A DNA stretch of 64,000 bases from Jiangella alkaliphila (GTDB taxonomy: Bacteria > Actinomycetota > Actinomycetes > Jiangellales > Jiangellaceae): contig NZ_LT629791.1 of assembly GCF_900105925.1 (NCBI RefSeq), positions 5,922,001-5,986,000 on the forward strand, written 5' to 3'. The notes beneath the pieces were generated by a model. The model made no database searches. It had not been told where the DNA came from and was given only the letters and a program-made list of their open reading frames with translations. This document shows positions 8,905 to 16,785 of the stretch, piece after piece (the first letter of the stretch is position 1; every line of letters begins with the position of its first letter). The position numbers were made by a program, and so were the translations under genes.

Positions 8905-11679
8905 TCAGTCACGGGCGAGGGCAGCCAGCTCGGTGCGGTTCGCGACCTGCAGCTTGGCGTACACGTGCGCCAAGTGGGTCTTGACGGTGCCGCGGCTCAT
9001 GAACAGCCGCTCGCCGATCTCCGGGTTCGACAGACCCTGGACGGCGAGGTCGACGACGGAGCGTTCGGTCGGCGTCAGGCTGGCCCAGCCGGTGTCCGGA
9101 CGGCGACGCGGGCCGCGGGCGCGCATGGCGTAGGCGACGGCGTCGGGCAGCGACAGCGCGCGGCCCCGCTCGACGGCGTCGTCGTCGAGCGCGGGGCGGA
9201 GACCGGGGTCGACGCTGGGGTCGACGCCGAGGTCGAGGTCGAGGCCGGGGTCGGGGTCGGGGCCGGGGTCGGGGCCGAGGTCGTCGACACGGTCGGCGAG
9301 GCCGGCCGCGGCGCGGGCCCGTTCCGACGCGCCCGCCAGAACGCCGGCCGCCTCGGCGGCGCCGCGGCGGGCGAGCAGCTCGGCCAGCGCGCCGAGGCTG
9401 TCGACGCAGCCCAGGACGAGGTCGTGGTCGGCGCGCAGCCGCAGCGCCTCGTGGTGCAGCCGCAGCGCGGCATCGAGATCGCCGTCGTCGCCGGCCAGCC
9501 GGGCCTGGAGGTCGAGCAGGCCGGCCTGGATCCGCGGCCGCGCCGCCACGGCGGCACCGTCGGCGGACAGGCCGACGAGCAGCTCGCCCGCCGCGGCACG
9601 ATCTCCGGCCGCGCGCAGCCCGGCGGCGAGCACCAGCCGCGACTCCGGCAACAACAGCTCCGGCCGCGGCTCCGGCAGCCAGCGCAGCTCACGCAGCGAC
9701 CACTCGACGGCCTCGGCCGGCCGGCCCTGCCGCAGGGCGACGAGCGCATGGCCGCGCTCCCAGCCGGGCGCGTACGGCGCCGGATCGGCACCCGCGGCGA
9801 TCTCGTCGATCGGCGCCAGCACCGCGGCCGCGTCGTCCGGGCGGCCCTGCAACGTCAGCAGCTCGGCCAGCGTCGCGGAGGCGAGGCCGATGCGGTGGAA
9901 GTCGTGCAGCGGGCGCGCCGTGGCGACGGCCCGCTCGGCCAGCTCGACCGCCCGGGTGACGTCGCCCAGCTGTGCCGTGCTGACGGCCAGCCAGCTCAGC
10001 GCCGACGACCCCGTGCCGCGATCACCGCGGGCCAGCAGTCCAGCGACGGCCGGCTCGAGGTGCTCGACGGCGTCGCGGTGCTGGTCGCGGAGGAGATGGA
10101 CGAGGCCGACCAGCGCCTCCGACGCATCGGCGACGAACCCGCCGCCGGACGCCCGCGCGTCGTCACGGGACCGGACGGCCTCGGCCATGGCGCGGTCGAG
10201 GTCGGAGCCGATCCAGCCGACCGCCGCCAGCGACCGCGCCAGCTGCTCCGTCGCCGCCAACTCGGGGTCGGACGAGAGATCCAGGTCGGACAGCAGCGTC
10301 AGAGCGTCCCGCGCCGCGACGTAGCCGTCGCCGCCCGGCACCGCGGTGTCGGCGACCAGCGCGAGCGCCGTCAGCACCCTGGCCTTTAAGGAATTGGCCT
10401 GTAGCGGATTCCGCTCGCCGGCGCCGCACTCGACCGCCCGCCGGAGCAGCCTCAGCCCGTCGTCGGCGCGCGCCTCCAGATGCCACAGCCAGGCCAGCCC
10501 GGCGGCCAGCCGGCGCCCGGCGGTGGGGTCGTCGCGGCTCAGGCCCCACTCGACGGCCGCGCGCAGGTTCGGGTACTCGGCGCCGACGGCGGACCGCCAG
10601 GCGTCGCGGTCGGTCTCCAGCAGCGGCGCCAACTCGTCCAGCCGCGCCAGGCACCGCGAGAGATGCCGGTCGCGGACGGCATCGGCCTCGCCCGCCTCGT
10701 CCAGGCGGGCCTGCGCGTACGCCCGGACGACGCCGAGCATGCGGTACCGCGCGACCGGCCCGGCCGGGTCCGCGACAACCAGCGACGTGTCGATCAGCCC
10801 GCGCAGCGTCTTCAACGCCGCGGCCGCGGGCAGGTCCGGCGCGGCCAGCGCGACGACGACGTCCGCGGCGAACCCCGGCTCACACCCCGCCAGCCGGCGG
10901 AACAGCACCCGCTCGTCGTCGTCGAGCAGCGAGTGGCTCCAGCCCATCGACGCCTCGAGCGTCTGCTGCCGGAACACCGCCGTCCGGGCGCCGCCGTCGA
11001 GCAGCGCGTACAGGTCGCTGAGCGAGTCGGCGATCTGCTCCGGCGACAGCGTCCCAGCCCAGCCGGCGGCCAGCTCCAGCGCGAGCGGCAGCCGGTCCAG
11101 GCGGTCGCAGACCCGCCGCGCGCCCGCCGTCGCCGCCGGGTCGCGGCTGCCGCCGGACCGGTCGAGGAACAGCTCCAGCGCATCGGCGAGACTCAGCGGC
11201 GGCACCCGCCAGACCCGCTCCCCCGCGACGCCCAGCGAGGCCCGGCTGGTGGCCAGCAGCGCGACGTCCGGGCAGCGGGACAGCAGCGCCGCGGCCAGCC
11301 GGGCGACACCGTCGACCACGTGCTCGCAGTTGTCCAGCGCCAGCAGCAGCCGCCGGCCCCGCACCACGTGCGCCAGCGCCGCCACCCGGTCCGGCCCGTC
11401 CGGCAGCGGCAGGTCGAGCGCCTGGGCGACGCGCGCCGCGACGCCGTCAGCCGATCCGGCGTCGGCCGGCACGTCCTCCAGCCCCGCCCAGACCACCTCC
11501 GGCCAGGCGCCGGCGAGGTCCTGGCAGACGCGCACGGCCAGCCGGGTCTTCCCGCAACCACCTGGCCCGGCCAGCGTCAGCAGCCGGCCGGCCGTCACGC
11601 CGCCGCCGACGGCGGCCCGTTCCTCGGCGCGGCCGACGAACGACGACAGCTCGGGCGGGAGGTGGCCGACGTCAGACAT
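8905..11679 (-). CDS. Large ATP-binding LuxR-family transcriptional regulator
   Basis: 924 aa. It starts with LPPELSSFVGRAEERAAV, the usual opening of AfsR/LuxR-type STAND ATPases. Walker A is GPGGCGKTRL (about residue 38), Walker B is LLLALDNCEHV, and an NB-ARC-like region follows. The middle is TPR-like helical repeats. The C-terminal LuxR HTH is LTPTERSVVDLAVQGLSNPE followed by FMSRGTVKTHL. Before the HTH lies an Asp-Pro-Gly low-complexity stretch. It is a signal-integrating activator; its ligand is unknown. It is divergent from the DHFR-like reductase gene with 111 bp between, so that gene is a plausible target. Confidence 0.92.
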   Translation of the reverse strand: MSDVGHLPPELSSFVGRAEERAAVGGGVTAGRLLTLAGPGGCGKTRLAVRVCQDLAGAWPEVVWAGLEDVPADAGSADGVAARVAQALDLPLPDGPDRVAALAHVVRGRRLLLALDNCEHVVDGVARLAAALLSRCPDVALLATSRASLGVAGERVWRVPPLSLADALELFLDRSGGSRDPAATAGARRVCDRLDRLPLALELAAGWAGTLSPEQIADSLSDLYALLDGGARTAVFRQQTLEASMGWSHSLLDDDERVLFRRLAGCEPGFAADVVVALAAPDLPAAAALKTLRGLIDTSLVVADPAGPVARYRMLGVVRAYAQARLDEAGEADAVRDRHLSRCLARLDELAPLLETDRDAWRSAVGAEYPNLRAAVEWGLSRDDPTAGRRLAAGLAWLWHLEARADDGLRLLRRAVECGAGERNPLQANSLKARVLTALALVADTAVPGGDGYVAARDALTLLSDLDLSSDPELAATEQLARSLAAVGWIGSDLDRAMAEAVRSRDDARASGGGFVADASEALVGLVHLLRDQHRDAVEHLEPAVAGLLARGDRGTGSSALSWLAVSTAQLGDVTRAVELAERAVATARPLHDFHRIGLASATLAELLTLQGRPDDAAAVLAPIDEIAAGADPAPYAPGWERGHALVALRQGRPAEAVEWSLRELRWLPEPRPELLLPESRLVLAAGLRAAGDRAAAGELLVGLSADGAAVAARPRIQAGLLDLQARLAGDDGDLDAALRLHHEALRLRADHDLVLGCVDSLGALAELLARRGAAEAAGVLAGASERARAAAGLADRVDDLGPDPGPDPDPGLDLDLGVDPSVDPGLRPALDDDAVERGRALSLPDAVAYAMRARGPRRRPDTGWASLTPTERSVVDLAVQGLSNPEIGERLFMSRGTVKTHLAHVYAKLQVANRTELAALARD
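9208..9288 (-). repeat. Six-base low-complexity tract in the LuxR regulator
   Basis: Near-iterations of GGGGTC/GAGGTC (read on the + strand) encode an Asp-Pro-Gly / Asp-Leu run just before the LuxR HTH. It is a likely slippage-prone linker; its length is expected to vary between strains. Confidence 0.6.
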
Positions 11680-11790
11680 CGGCAGCAGGGTCGCACAGAT
11701 CGGCCACCTGGCAGATGTTCCGGCCGCCGGGCGGCGACACGATCGATCCATCGGCGCCGACCGGGCGCCACCGAACCGAAGGAGCCGATC

Positions 11791-12426
11791 ATGACCGAGA
11801 CCAGCGCCCAGGACATCGCACAGGACACCGCCCAGAACACCGGCCGCCGGGTCGTCGCCAACATTTCCCTGTCCCTCGACGGCCGCTACTACGGCCCCGG
11901 CGGCGAGTCGGACATGAGCTGGGTCGGGCCGCACGCGATGACCGACACCGCCCGCGAGCACATGACCCGCGAGACCAGCACCGCCACCACACTGCTGCTG
12001 GGCCGCAAGAACTACGAGGGCTTCGGCGGCTTCTGGCCCACCGTCGTCGACAACGAGCAGTTCGATGCACGCGACCGCGCCTTCGCAGCTTGGCTGAACG
12101 AAGTCGAGAAGGTCGTGTTCTCGACGACGCTCACGGAGACGCCGTGGCAGAACTCCCGCCTGGCCGAGCACGACCCGGCCACCGAAGTGCGCCGGCTGCG
12201 CGCCCAGCCCGGCGGCGACATCGTCGTGCAGAACAGCGCGAGCCTCATCCGCACGCTCCTCGACGCCGGCGAGGTCGACCGGCTGACCCTCAACCTCTGC
12301 CCCGAGCTGGTCGGCGGCGGCGCCCGGCTGTTCGAGGACGGCGTCCCGGTGAGCTCGTGGTCGCTGGCCGACCTGGCGACGTCGGAGTCCGGCGCGATCT
12401 ACCTCACCTACGACCGGAAGCGGTGA
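11791..12426 (+). CDS. Dihydrofolate reductase family protein (RibD C-terminal-like)
   Basis: 211 aa with the RibD_C/DHFR-like fold: [18 protein letters not shown] at the N terminus, [16 protein letters not shown] in the NADPH-binding region, and [20 protein letters not shown] followed by [15 protein letters not shown] at the C terminus. Such stand-alone proteins are NADPH-dependent reductases of unknown substrate, not true folate enzymes. The start is fixed by an AAGGAG ribosome site 8 bp before the ATG at 11791. It is divergent from the giant LuxR regulator. Confidence 0.9.
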   Translation: MTETSAQDIAQDTAQNTGRRVVANISLSLDGRYYGPGGESDMSWVGPHAMTDTAREHMTRETSTATTLLLGRKNYEGFGGFWPTVVDNEQFDARDRAFAAWLNEVEKVVFSTTLTETPWQNSRLAEHDPATEVRRLRAQPGGDIVVQNSASLIRTLLDAGEVDRLTLNLCPELVGGGARLFEDGVPVSSWSLADLATSESGAIYLTYDRKR

Positions 12427-12431
12427 CGCCC

Positions 12432-12446
12432 TCTGCTGCCAGCAGA
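12432..12446. promoter_or_regulatory. PopR-like palindromic operator upstream of the clpP pair
   Basis: TCTGCT-GCC-AGCAGA is a perfect 15-bp palindrome about 60 bp before the first clpP start. From memory, the Streptomyces lividans PopR site is TCTGCC-N3-GGCAGA; this differs by one base per half-site. That the adjacent PopR-like protein binds here is inference. Confidence 0.7.
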
Positions 12447-12503
12447 TTGTGTTGGAGCGGCCGTCCCGCGCGACGAATGATCGAGGGCAGAAGGGAGAAC
12501 GAC

Positions 12504-13118
12504 ATGACGAACGCGGGACCGATCACCGGGACACTGGACGACCAGCTGGCCACCCGGCTCCTCCACCAACGGATCATCGTCCTGGGCACCGAGGTCGACG
12601 ACCAGATCGCCAACCGGCTCTGCGCACAGCTGCTGCTGTTGTCCGCCGAGGACCCGCGCAGCGACGTCAGCCTCTACATCAACTCCCCCGGCGGCTCGGT
12701 CAGTGCCGGCCTGGCGATCTACGACACCATGCGGCTGATCCCGAACGACGTCAGCACGCTGGCGATGGGGCTGGCGGCCAGCATGGGCCAGTTCCTGCTC
12801 ACCGCCGGCACGCCGGGCAAGCGGTTCAGCCTGCCGCACGCGCAGGTGCTCATGCACCAGGGCTCGGCCGGGTTCGGCGGCACTGCGGCCGACATCGAGA
12901 TCTACTCCGAGCAGCTGGCCTACACGTCGGCGCTGATGACGAAGCTGACGGCGGAGCACACCGGCCAGTCGCCGGAGCGGATCGAGGCCGACAGCCAGCG
13001 CGACCGCTGGTACACCGCCGACGAGGCGCTGGCCTACGGCTTCATCGACCACATCGTCGAGCGCATGGACGACGTCCGGCCGAAGTCGGGCCGGCCGGTC
13101 GTGGGGGTGGGCGCGTGA
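12504..13118 (+). CDS. clpP: ATP-dependent Clp protease proteolytic subunit (ClpP3-like)
   Basis: 204 aa. It is the serine peptidase barrel subunit that works with a Clp ATPase. The catalytic Ser is in [14 protein letters not shown], the His in [13 protein letters not shown] and the Asp in [13 protein letters not shown], so the triad is intact. The handle region and [19 protein letters not shown] are standard. The ATG at 12504 follows the purine-rich GAAGGGAGAA. The second clpP starts inside its stop codon (GTGA), so the two subunits are coupled. A PopR-like palindrome lies upstream, and the pair resembles the stress-controlled clpP3-clpP4 operon of Streptomyces rather than the housekeeping pair; that assignment is inference. 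Confidence 0.93.
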   Translation: MTNAGPITGTLDDQLATRLLHQRIIVLGTEVDDQIANRLCAQLLLLSAEDPRSDVSLYINSPGGSVSAGLAIYDTMRLIPNDVSTLAMGLAASMGQFLLTAGTPGKRFSLPHAQVLMHQGSAGFGGTAADIEIYSEQLAYTSALMTKLTAEHTGQSPERIEADSQRDRWYTADEALAYGFIDHIVERMDDVRPKSGRPVVGVGA

Positions 13119-13732
13119 CCCAGTACACGATCCCGACCGTCATCGAGAAGACGCCGTCGGGCGAGCGCGCCTTCGACATCTACTCGCGGCTGCTGAACGA
13201 GCGGATCGTGTTCATCGGGACGCCGATCGACGACGGCGTCGCGAACGTCGTCATGGCCCAGCTGCTGCACCTGGAGTCCGAGAGTGCGGACCTGGAGATC
13301 AGGCTGTACATCAACTCCCCCGGCGGGACGTACAGCGCGCTCACCGCGATCTACGACACCATGCAGTTCGTGATCCCGCCGGTCTCGACCACCTGCATGG
13401 GCCAGGCGTCGGAGACGGCGGCCGTGCTGCTGGCCGCCGGAGCGCCGGGGCGCCGGTACGTGCTGCCGCACGCGAAGGTCATGCTGCACCAGCCGTCCAG
13501 CCAGGCCCGCGGCACGCTGCCCGACCTCGCCGTCCAGGCGAAGGAGGTGGCCAAGGTGCGGGCCGAGATGGACGAGGTGCTCAGCCGGCACACCGGGCAC
13601 CCGGTGGAGAAGATCCGCACCGACACCGACCGCCACAAGACGTTCTCCGCGCAGGAGGCGGTCGACTACGGCTTGGCCGACCGGATCATCGCCAGCCGGA
13701 AGGCCATGCCCGCCGGCGCGGTCTACGGCTGA
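13115..13732 (+). CDS. clpP: ClpP-family subunit with altered catalytic-Ser motif (ClpP4-like)
   Basis: 205 aa. The overall ClpP fold is clear ([58 protein letters not shown]). The His and Asp positions are present. The nucleophile motif, normally GxAAS-x-x, reads [14 protein letters not shown]: the Ser sits one position early and Glu occupies the usual Ser position. It could be a non-catalytic ring partner, or use the displaced Ser. The GTG at 13115 overlaps the upstream clpP stop by four bases, so both proteins should be made in equal amounts and probably form mixed rings. Confidence 0.92.
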   Translation: MTQYTIPTVIEKTPSGERAFDIYSRLLNERIVFIGTPIDDGVANVVMAQLLHLESESADLEIRLYINSPGGTYSALTAIYDTMQFVIPPVSTTCMGQASETAAVLLAAGAPGRRYVLPHAKVMLHQPSSQARGTLPDLAVQAKEVAKVRAEMDEVLSRHTGHPVEKIRTDTDRHKTFSAQEAVDYGLADRIIASRKAMPAGAVYG

Positions 13733-13747
13733 CGGCGGGCGTCACCC

Positions 13748-13781
13748 GACGCGCCCGGCTGCTCGTGAGGCCGGGCGCGTC
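13748..13781. terminator. Bidirectional hairpin between convergent clpP and popR-like genes
   Basis: Perfect 12-bp inverted repeat (GACGCGCCCGGC / GCCGGGCGCGTC) with a 10-nt loop lies 15 bp after the clpP stop and 10 bp before the convergent regulator stop. No long T-run follows, as is usual for actinobacterial terminators. Confidence 0.8.
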
Positions 13782-13791
13782 CGTGCGTGCG

Positions 13792-14250
13792 TCAGGCCGC
13801 GAGCAGCAGGACGCCGCCGTTGCGGCCGGTCGACGTCGGCCGCCGGATCGGGTCGCGGCGACGGAGCGCGCGGACGGTGTCCAGCCGGATGACCGTCGCG
13901 CGGTGCTCGTCGAGATCGTGCCGCACCTCGCCGAGCAGCTCGGACAGCTCCAGCCCGAGCGCGTCACAGACCGCCGCGAGCACCTCGGACGAGGCCTCCT
14001 TGCGGCCGCGCTCGACCTCGGACAGGTACGGCATCGAGACCTTCGCGTCGGACGCGACGTCGGCCAGCGTGCGGCCCTGGTCGCGCCGCGTGCGCCGCAG
14101 CACGTCGCCGACCATCGTCCGCAGCAGCGGCTTCGACCGCAGGTCTCCCCCGCTGCGCGTAGCCTCGCGGCCGGCTATCGGCCCTTTCCCCCCGCTGCGC
14201 GTAGCCTCGCGGCCGGCTATCGCCTCTTGTTGATCCTCCGGGGCGCTCAT
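13792..14250 (-). CDS. XRE-family PopR/ClgR-like regulator with C-terminal LAA degron
   Basis: 152 aa. The HTH core ([49 protein letters not shown]) matches ClgR/PopR regulators of clp genes. The protein ends VLLLAA, an ssrA-like C terminus. PopR and ClgR also end in Ala-Ala and are degraded by ClpP, so this is a likely protease substrate and the circuit would be self-correcting. It lies tail to tail with the clpP pair. The N-terminal 30 residues come from a duplicated 42-bp repeat and look like an insertion; the ATG at 14250 gives [20 protein letters not shown], but a start nearer the HTH is possible. Confidence 0.85.
   Translation of the reverse strand: MSAPEDQQEAIAGREATRSGGKGPIAGREATRSGGDLRSKPLLRTMVGDVLRRTRRDQGRTLADVASDAKVSMPYLSEVERGRKEASSEVLAAVCDALGLELSELLGEVRHDLDEHRATVIRLDTVRALRRRDPIRRPTSTGRNGGVLLLAA
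14147..14222. repeat. Two direct copies of a 34-bp repeat (42-bp period) at the popR-like 5' end
   Basis: Near-identical copies at 14147-14180 and 14189-14222, each containing GCTGCGCGTAGCCTCGCGG and ending CCGGCTATCG, are spaced 42 bp apart and in frame. They encode [11 protein letters not shown] twice at the N terminus of the regulator. The sequence has the look of an intergenic repeat that was captured by the coding region. Confidence 0.85.
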
Positions 14251-14292
14251 GAGGTCACGGTAGCGGCGCCGGCCCGGGTTCCGGGAGTCGGG

Positions 14293-14307
14293 TTCGCCGC
14301 CGGCGAA
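14293..14307. promoter_or_regulatory. ClgR-box-like palindrome upstream of the popR-like gene
   Basis: TTCGCCGCCGGCGAA is a perfect palindrome 43 bp upstream of the regulator ATG. With the preceding G it reads GTTCGC-N5-GCG, which from memory is the Streptomyces ClgR target. It lies between the divergent popR-like and ArsR genes and could serve either. Confidence 0.6.
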
Positions 14308-14344
14308 AGCGACCCTTGCGCTCACCCTCCACTTCAGCGTAGCG

Positions 14345-14376
14345 TGACACCTGTCAAAGTATTCTGACACGTGTCG
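14345..14376. promoter_or_regulatory. Paired TGACAC boxes upstream of the ArsR-family gene
   Basis: Two similar 12-bp imperfect palindromes, TGACACCTGTCA (14345-14356) and TGACACGTGTCG (14365-14376), have centres 20 bp apart, close to two helical turns. They end 10 bp before the ArsR-family start, which suggests autoregulation by that protein. Confidence 0.65.
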
Positions 14377-14386
14377 AGGAGTCCTG

Positions 14387-14704
14387 ATGGCGGACGGGCC
14401 GAGCGGCGACCAGCTGGTCGAGATGCTCGCCGCGCTCGCCAACCCGATCCGGCTGCGCATCGTCGCGACGCTCGCCGGCGGGCGCGACTACGTCAGCCAC
14501 CTTGCCCGCGAGATCGGCGTCAGCCGCCCGCTGCTGCACATGCACCTGCAGAAGCTCGAGGCGGCGGGGCTGATCGCCGGCCGGTTGGAGCTCTCCGACG
14601 ATGGCAAGGCGATGAAGTACTACGAGGTCACCGACTTCGACCTGCACCTGACCGCGGCGGCGCTGGCCGTCGCGGCCCAGACCCTCACCCCGAAGGAGTC
14701 CTGA
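14387..14704 (+). CDS. ArsR-family winged-helix regulator
   Basis: 105 aa. Compact winged [23 protein letters not shown], then [20 protein letters not shown] and [20 protein letters not shown]. No Cys cluster for metal sensing is present, so it is not an obvious metalloregulator; it resembles the subfamily encoded beside small membrane proteins. The ATG at 14387 lies just after the TGACAC palindromes and a GAGGAG ribosome site. The next gene starts within its stop codon (TGATG), so the two are coupled. Confidence 0.88.
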   Translation: MADGPSGDQLVEMLAALANPIRLRIVATLAGGRDYVSHLAREIGVSRPLLHMHLQKLEAAGLIAGRLELSDDGKAMKYYEVTDFDLHLTAAALAVAAQTLTPKES

Positions 14705-14973
14705 TGGACGACATCACCTGGCCAGAGGCGATGATCTTCCTGGGCGTCATCGTCCTGGTGATCTTCCTCGTCGGAGCGTCGATGGCGACGTACATCGACC
14801 TGCGCAAGGCGCGGCTCGACGCCGAGCAGGAGGCCCAGCTGCGCCAGCTGGTGGGCCGGTACGAACAGCTCGCCGAGAACACGCTCGACGCCCAGCAGCG
14901 CACCGCCGCCGACGTCGCGGAGCTGCGCACGCGCGCCGCGGCGATCGAGCAGATCCTGCGGACCGTGGAGTGA
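14704..14973 (+). CDS. Small single-span membrane protein with coiled coil
   Basis: 89 aa. One hydrophobic helix at about residues 10-30 (AMIFLGVIVLVIFLVGASMA) is followed by a charged, heptad-like region to the C terminus (DLRKARLDAEQEAQLRQLVG, then ENTLDAQQRTAADVAELR). It is anchored in the membrane with a cytosolic coiled coil. I do not recognise a specific family. It overlaps the ArsR stop by one base and is followed 4 bp later by a medium-chain reductase gene, so all three form an operon. It may tether or sense for the regulator; that is speculation. Confidence 0.8.
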   Translation: MDDITWPEAMIFLGVIVLVIFLVGASMATYIDLRKARLDAEQEAQLRQLVGRYEQLAENTLDAQQRTAADVAELRTRAAAIEQILRTVE

Positions 14974-14977
14974 CGCG

Positions 14978-15946
14978 ATGAAGGCCATGGCCAGTCACAC
15001 GTACGGCGACCCGAGCCGATTACGGCTCGTCGAGATCGACCGCCCGTCGCAAGGGCCCGGTGAGGTCCTCGTCCGGGTGCACGCCGCCGGGGTCGACCAG
15101 GGCGTCTGGCACCTCGTCGCCGGACTCCCCTACCCGATCCGGCCGGTCTCCGGGCTGCGCCGGCCGAAGAACCCGGTGCCGGGCCTCGACCTCGCCGGCG
15201 TCGTCGAGGCGATCGGGGCGGACGTCACCGCATTCGCGCCCGGCGACGAGGTGTTCGGCACCGCCGCCGGGACGTTCGCCGAGTACGTCGTCACCCCGGC
15301 CGCCAAGCTGGCCCGCAAGCCCGGCCGGCTGAGCTTCGCCGAAGCGGCCTCCGTGCCCACGTCGGCCTACGCCGCTCTGCAGGCCGCCCGCGACAAGGCG
15401 AAGGTGAAGGACGGCGACCGCGTGCTGGTCATCGGCGCCGGCGGCGGGGTCGGCTCGTACGCCGTGCAGGTCGCGCGGGCGTTCGGCGCCGAGGTCACCG
15501 GCGTCACCAGAACGGCGAAGCTGGACCTCGTCCGCTCGCTCGGCGCCACCCACGTCGTCGACCACACCCGGACCGACGTCACGACCGAGGGCCGCCGCTA
15601 CGACGTCGTGCTCGACTGCGGCGGGCACACCCCGCTGCTGCGGCTGCGCCGGGTGCTGGAGCCGCGCGGCACGCTGGTGCTCGTCGGCTCGGAGGTCGGC
15701 GGCCGCTGGCTGGGCGGCACCGACCGGGCGCTGCGGGCGATGCTGCTGTCCCCCTTCGTGCGGCAGCGCCTGGGCACGTTGCTCTCCACCGACCGGCCGG
15801 CCGACCTCGAGCAGCTCCGCGCCATGCTCGACGACGGCCGCGTCACCCCCGCGCTGGACCGCACGTTCCCGCTCGAGCAGGCCGCCGAGGCGATCCGGTA
15901 CCTGCGCGAAGGCCAGGTGCGCGGCAAGGTCGCCCTCACGCTCTGA
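14978..15946 (+). CDS. NAD(P)-dependent alcohol dehydrogenase / quinone reductase (MDR family)
   Basis: 322 aa, medium-chain dehydrogenase/reductase. N-terminal GroES-like domain (KAMASHTYGDPSRLRLVEID, with VHAAGVDQGVWHLVAG and PGLDLAGVVEAIG) and C-terminal Rossmann domain with VLVIGAGGGVGSYAVQVARA. The catalytic-zinc Cys/His set of true alcohol dehydrogenases is absent, so a zinc-free NADPH:quinone reductase or enoyl-type activity is likely. The C terminus ends in the family signature IRYLREGQVRGKVALTL. It begins 4 bp after the small membrane protein gene and is probably co-transcribed with the ArsR regulator. Confidence 0.9.
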   Translation: MKAMASHTYGDPSRLRLVEIDRPSQGPGEVLVRVHAAGVDQGVWHLVAGLPYPIRPVSGLRRPKNPVPGLDLAGVVEAIGADVTAFAPGDEVFGTAAGTFAEYVVTPAAKLARKPGRLSFAEAASVPTSAYAALQAARDKAKVKDGDRVLVIGAGGGVGSYAVQVARAFGAEVTGVTRTAKLDLVRSLGATHVVDHTRTDVTTEGRRYDVVLDCGGHTPLLRLRRVLEPRGTLVLVGSEVGGRWLGGTDRALRAMLLSPFVRQRLGTLLSTDRPADLEQLRAMLDDGRVTPALDRTFPLEQAAEAIRYLREGQVRGKVALTL

Positions 15947-15966
15947 CCGGGTACTACGGTGGCCCG

Positions 15967-16785
15967 ATGACGCTGCGCTCCGGTCTCTGGCTACCGATCT
16001 TCGACGAGCTCGCCGACCCGGTGGTCGTGTCGCGACTGGCCGCCGAGGCCGAGGAGTCCGGCTGGGACGGTCTGTTCGTCTGGGACCACGTGCGCTGGCG
16101 TGCGCCGATCCGCGCCGTCGCCGACCCATGGATCACGCTGGCCGCCGCCGCGACCGCGACCCAGCGGCTGCGCCTCGGTCCGATGGTCACCCCGATCGCC
16201 CGCCGGCGGCCGGTCAAGCTCGCGCGCGAGACCGCGACGCTGGACCGGCTGTCCGGCGGCCGGCTGATCCTCGGCGCCGGGCTGGGCAGCGACCGGTTCG
16301 GCGAGGAGTACTCCCGCACCGGCGAAGAGCTGGACGACCGGGTGCGGGCGGCCATGCTCGACGAGTCGCTGGCCGTCCTGACCGCCGCATGGACGGGCGA
16401 CCCGGTCCGGCACCGCGGCGAGCACTACGTCGTCGACGACATCGCCTTCGAGCCGACGCCGGTCCAGGCCGGCGGCGTGCCGGTGTGGATCGCCGGCTTC
16501 CCCGGCAACGTCGCGCCGATGCGCCGGGCGGCCCGGCACGACGGGTTCTTCCCGGTGAACCTCCAGGACGCCGACCAACTCGCGGCCGCCGTCGATGCCG
16601 TCCACGGGCTGCGTGCCGAGAGGGGCGCGACCGGCCCGTTCGACGTCGTGGCGGCGCTGGTGCCGGGCACCGATCCGGCGCCGTACGCCGCGGCCGGCGC
16701 GACCTGGTGGCTCACCGACTTCGAGCCCGACGCCGTCACCGTCGACGCCGTCCGCGGCGTCCTCCGCGACGGCCCGGCCGCGTGA
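15967..16785 (+). CDS. LLM-class flavin-dependent oxidoreductase
   Basis: 272 aa, luciferase-like TIM barrel using FMN or F420. Signals: LAAEAEESGWDGLFVWDHV at the N terminus, PMVTPIARRRPVKLARETAT, LDRLSGGRLILGAGLGSD, and VWIAGFPGNVAPMRRAARHD. The substrate is unknown. The ATG at 15967 lies 20 bp after the MDR gene. The last codons overlap the next gene (GTGA), which points to coupled translation with the phosphotransferase. Confidence 0.9.
   Translation: MTLRSGLWLPIFDELADPVVVSRLAAEAEESGWDGLFVWDHVRWRAPIRAVADPWITLAAAATATQRLRLGPMVTPIARRRPVKLARETATLDRLSGGRLILGAGLGSDRFGEEYSRTGEELDDRVRAAMLDESLAVLTAAWTGDPVRHRGEHYVVDDIAFEPTPVQAGGVPVWIAGFPGNVAPMRRAARHDGFFPVNLQDADQLAAAVDAVHGLRAERGATGPFDVVAALVPGTDPAPYAAAGATWWLTDFEPDAVTVDAVRGVLRDGPAA

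Noticed and set aside
9208-9288. Regulatory G-rich repeat or G-quadruplex
   Set aside because: It lies in frame inside the LuxR gene and is explained as a coding Asp-Pro-Gly linker.
14147-14222. CRISPR-like direct repeats
   Set aside because: Only two copies, with an 8-bp gap, no spacers and no cas genes in the window.
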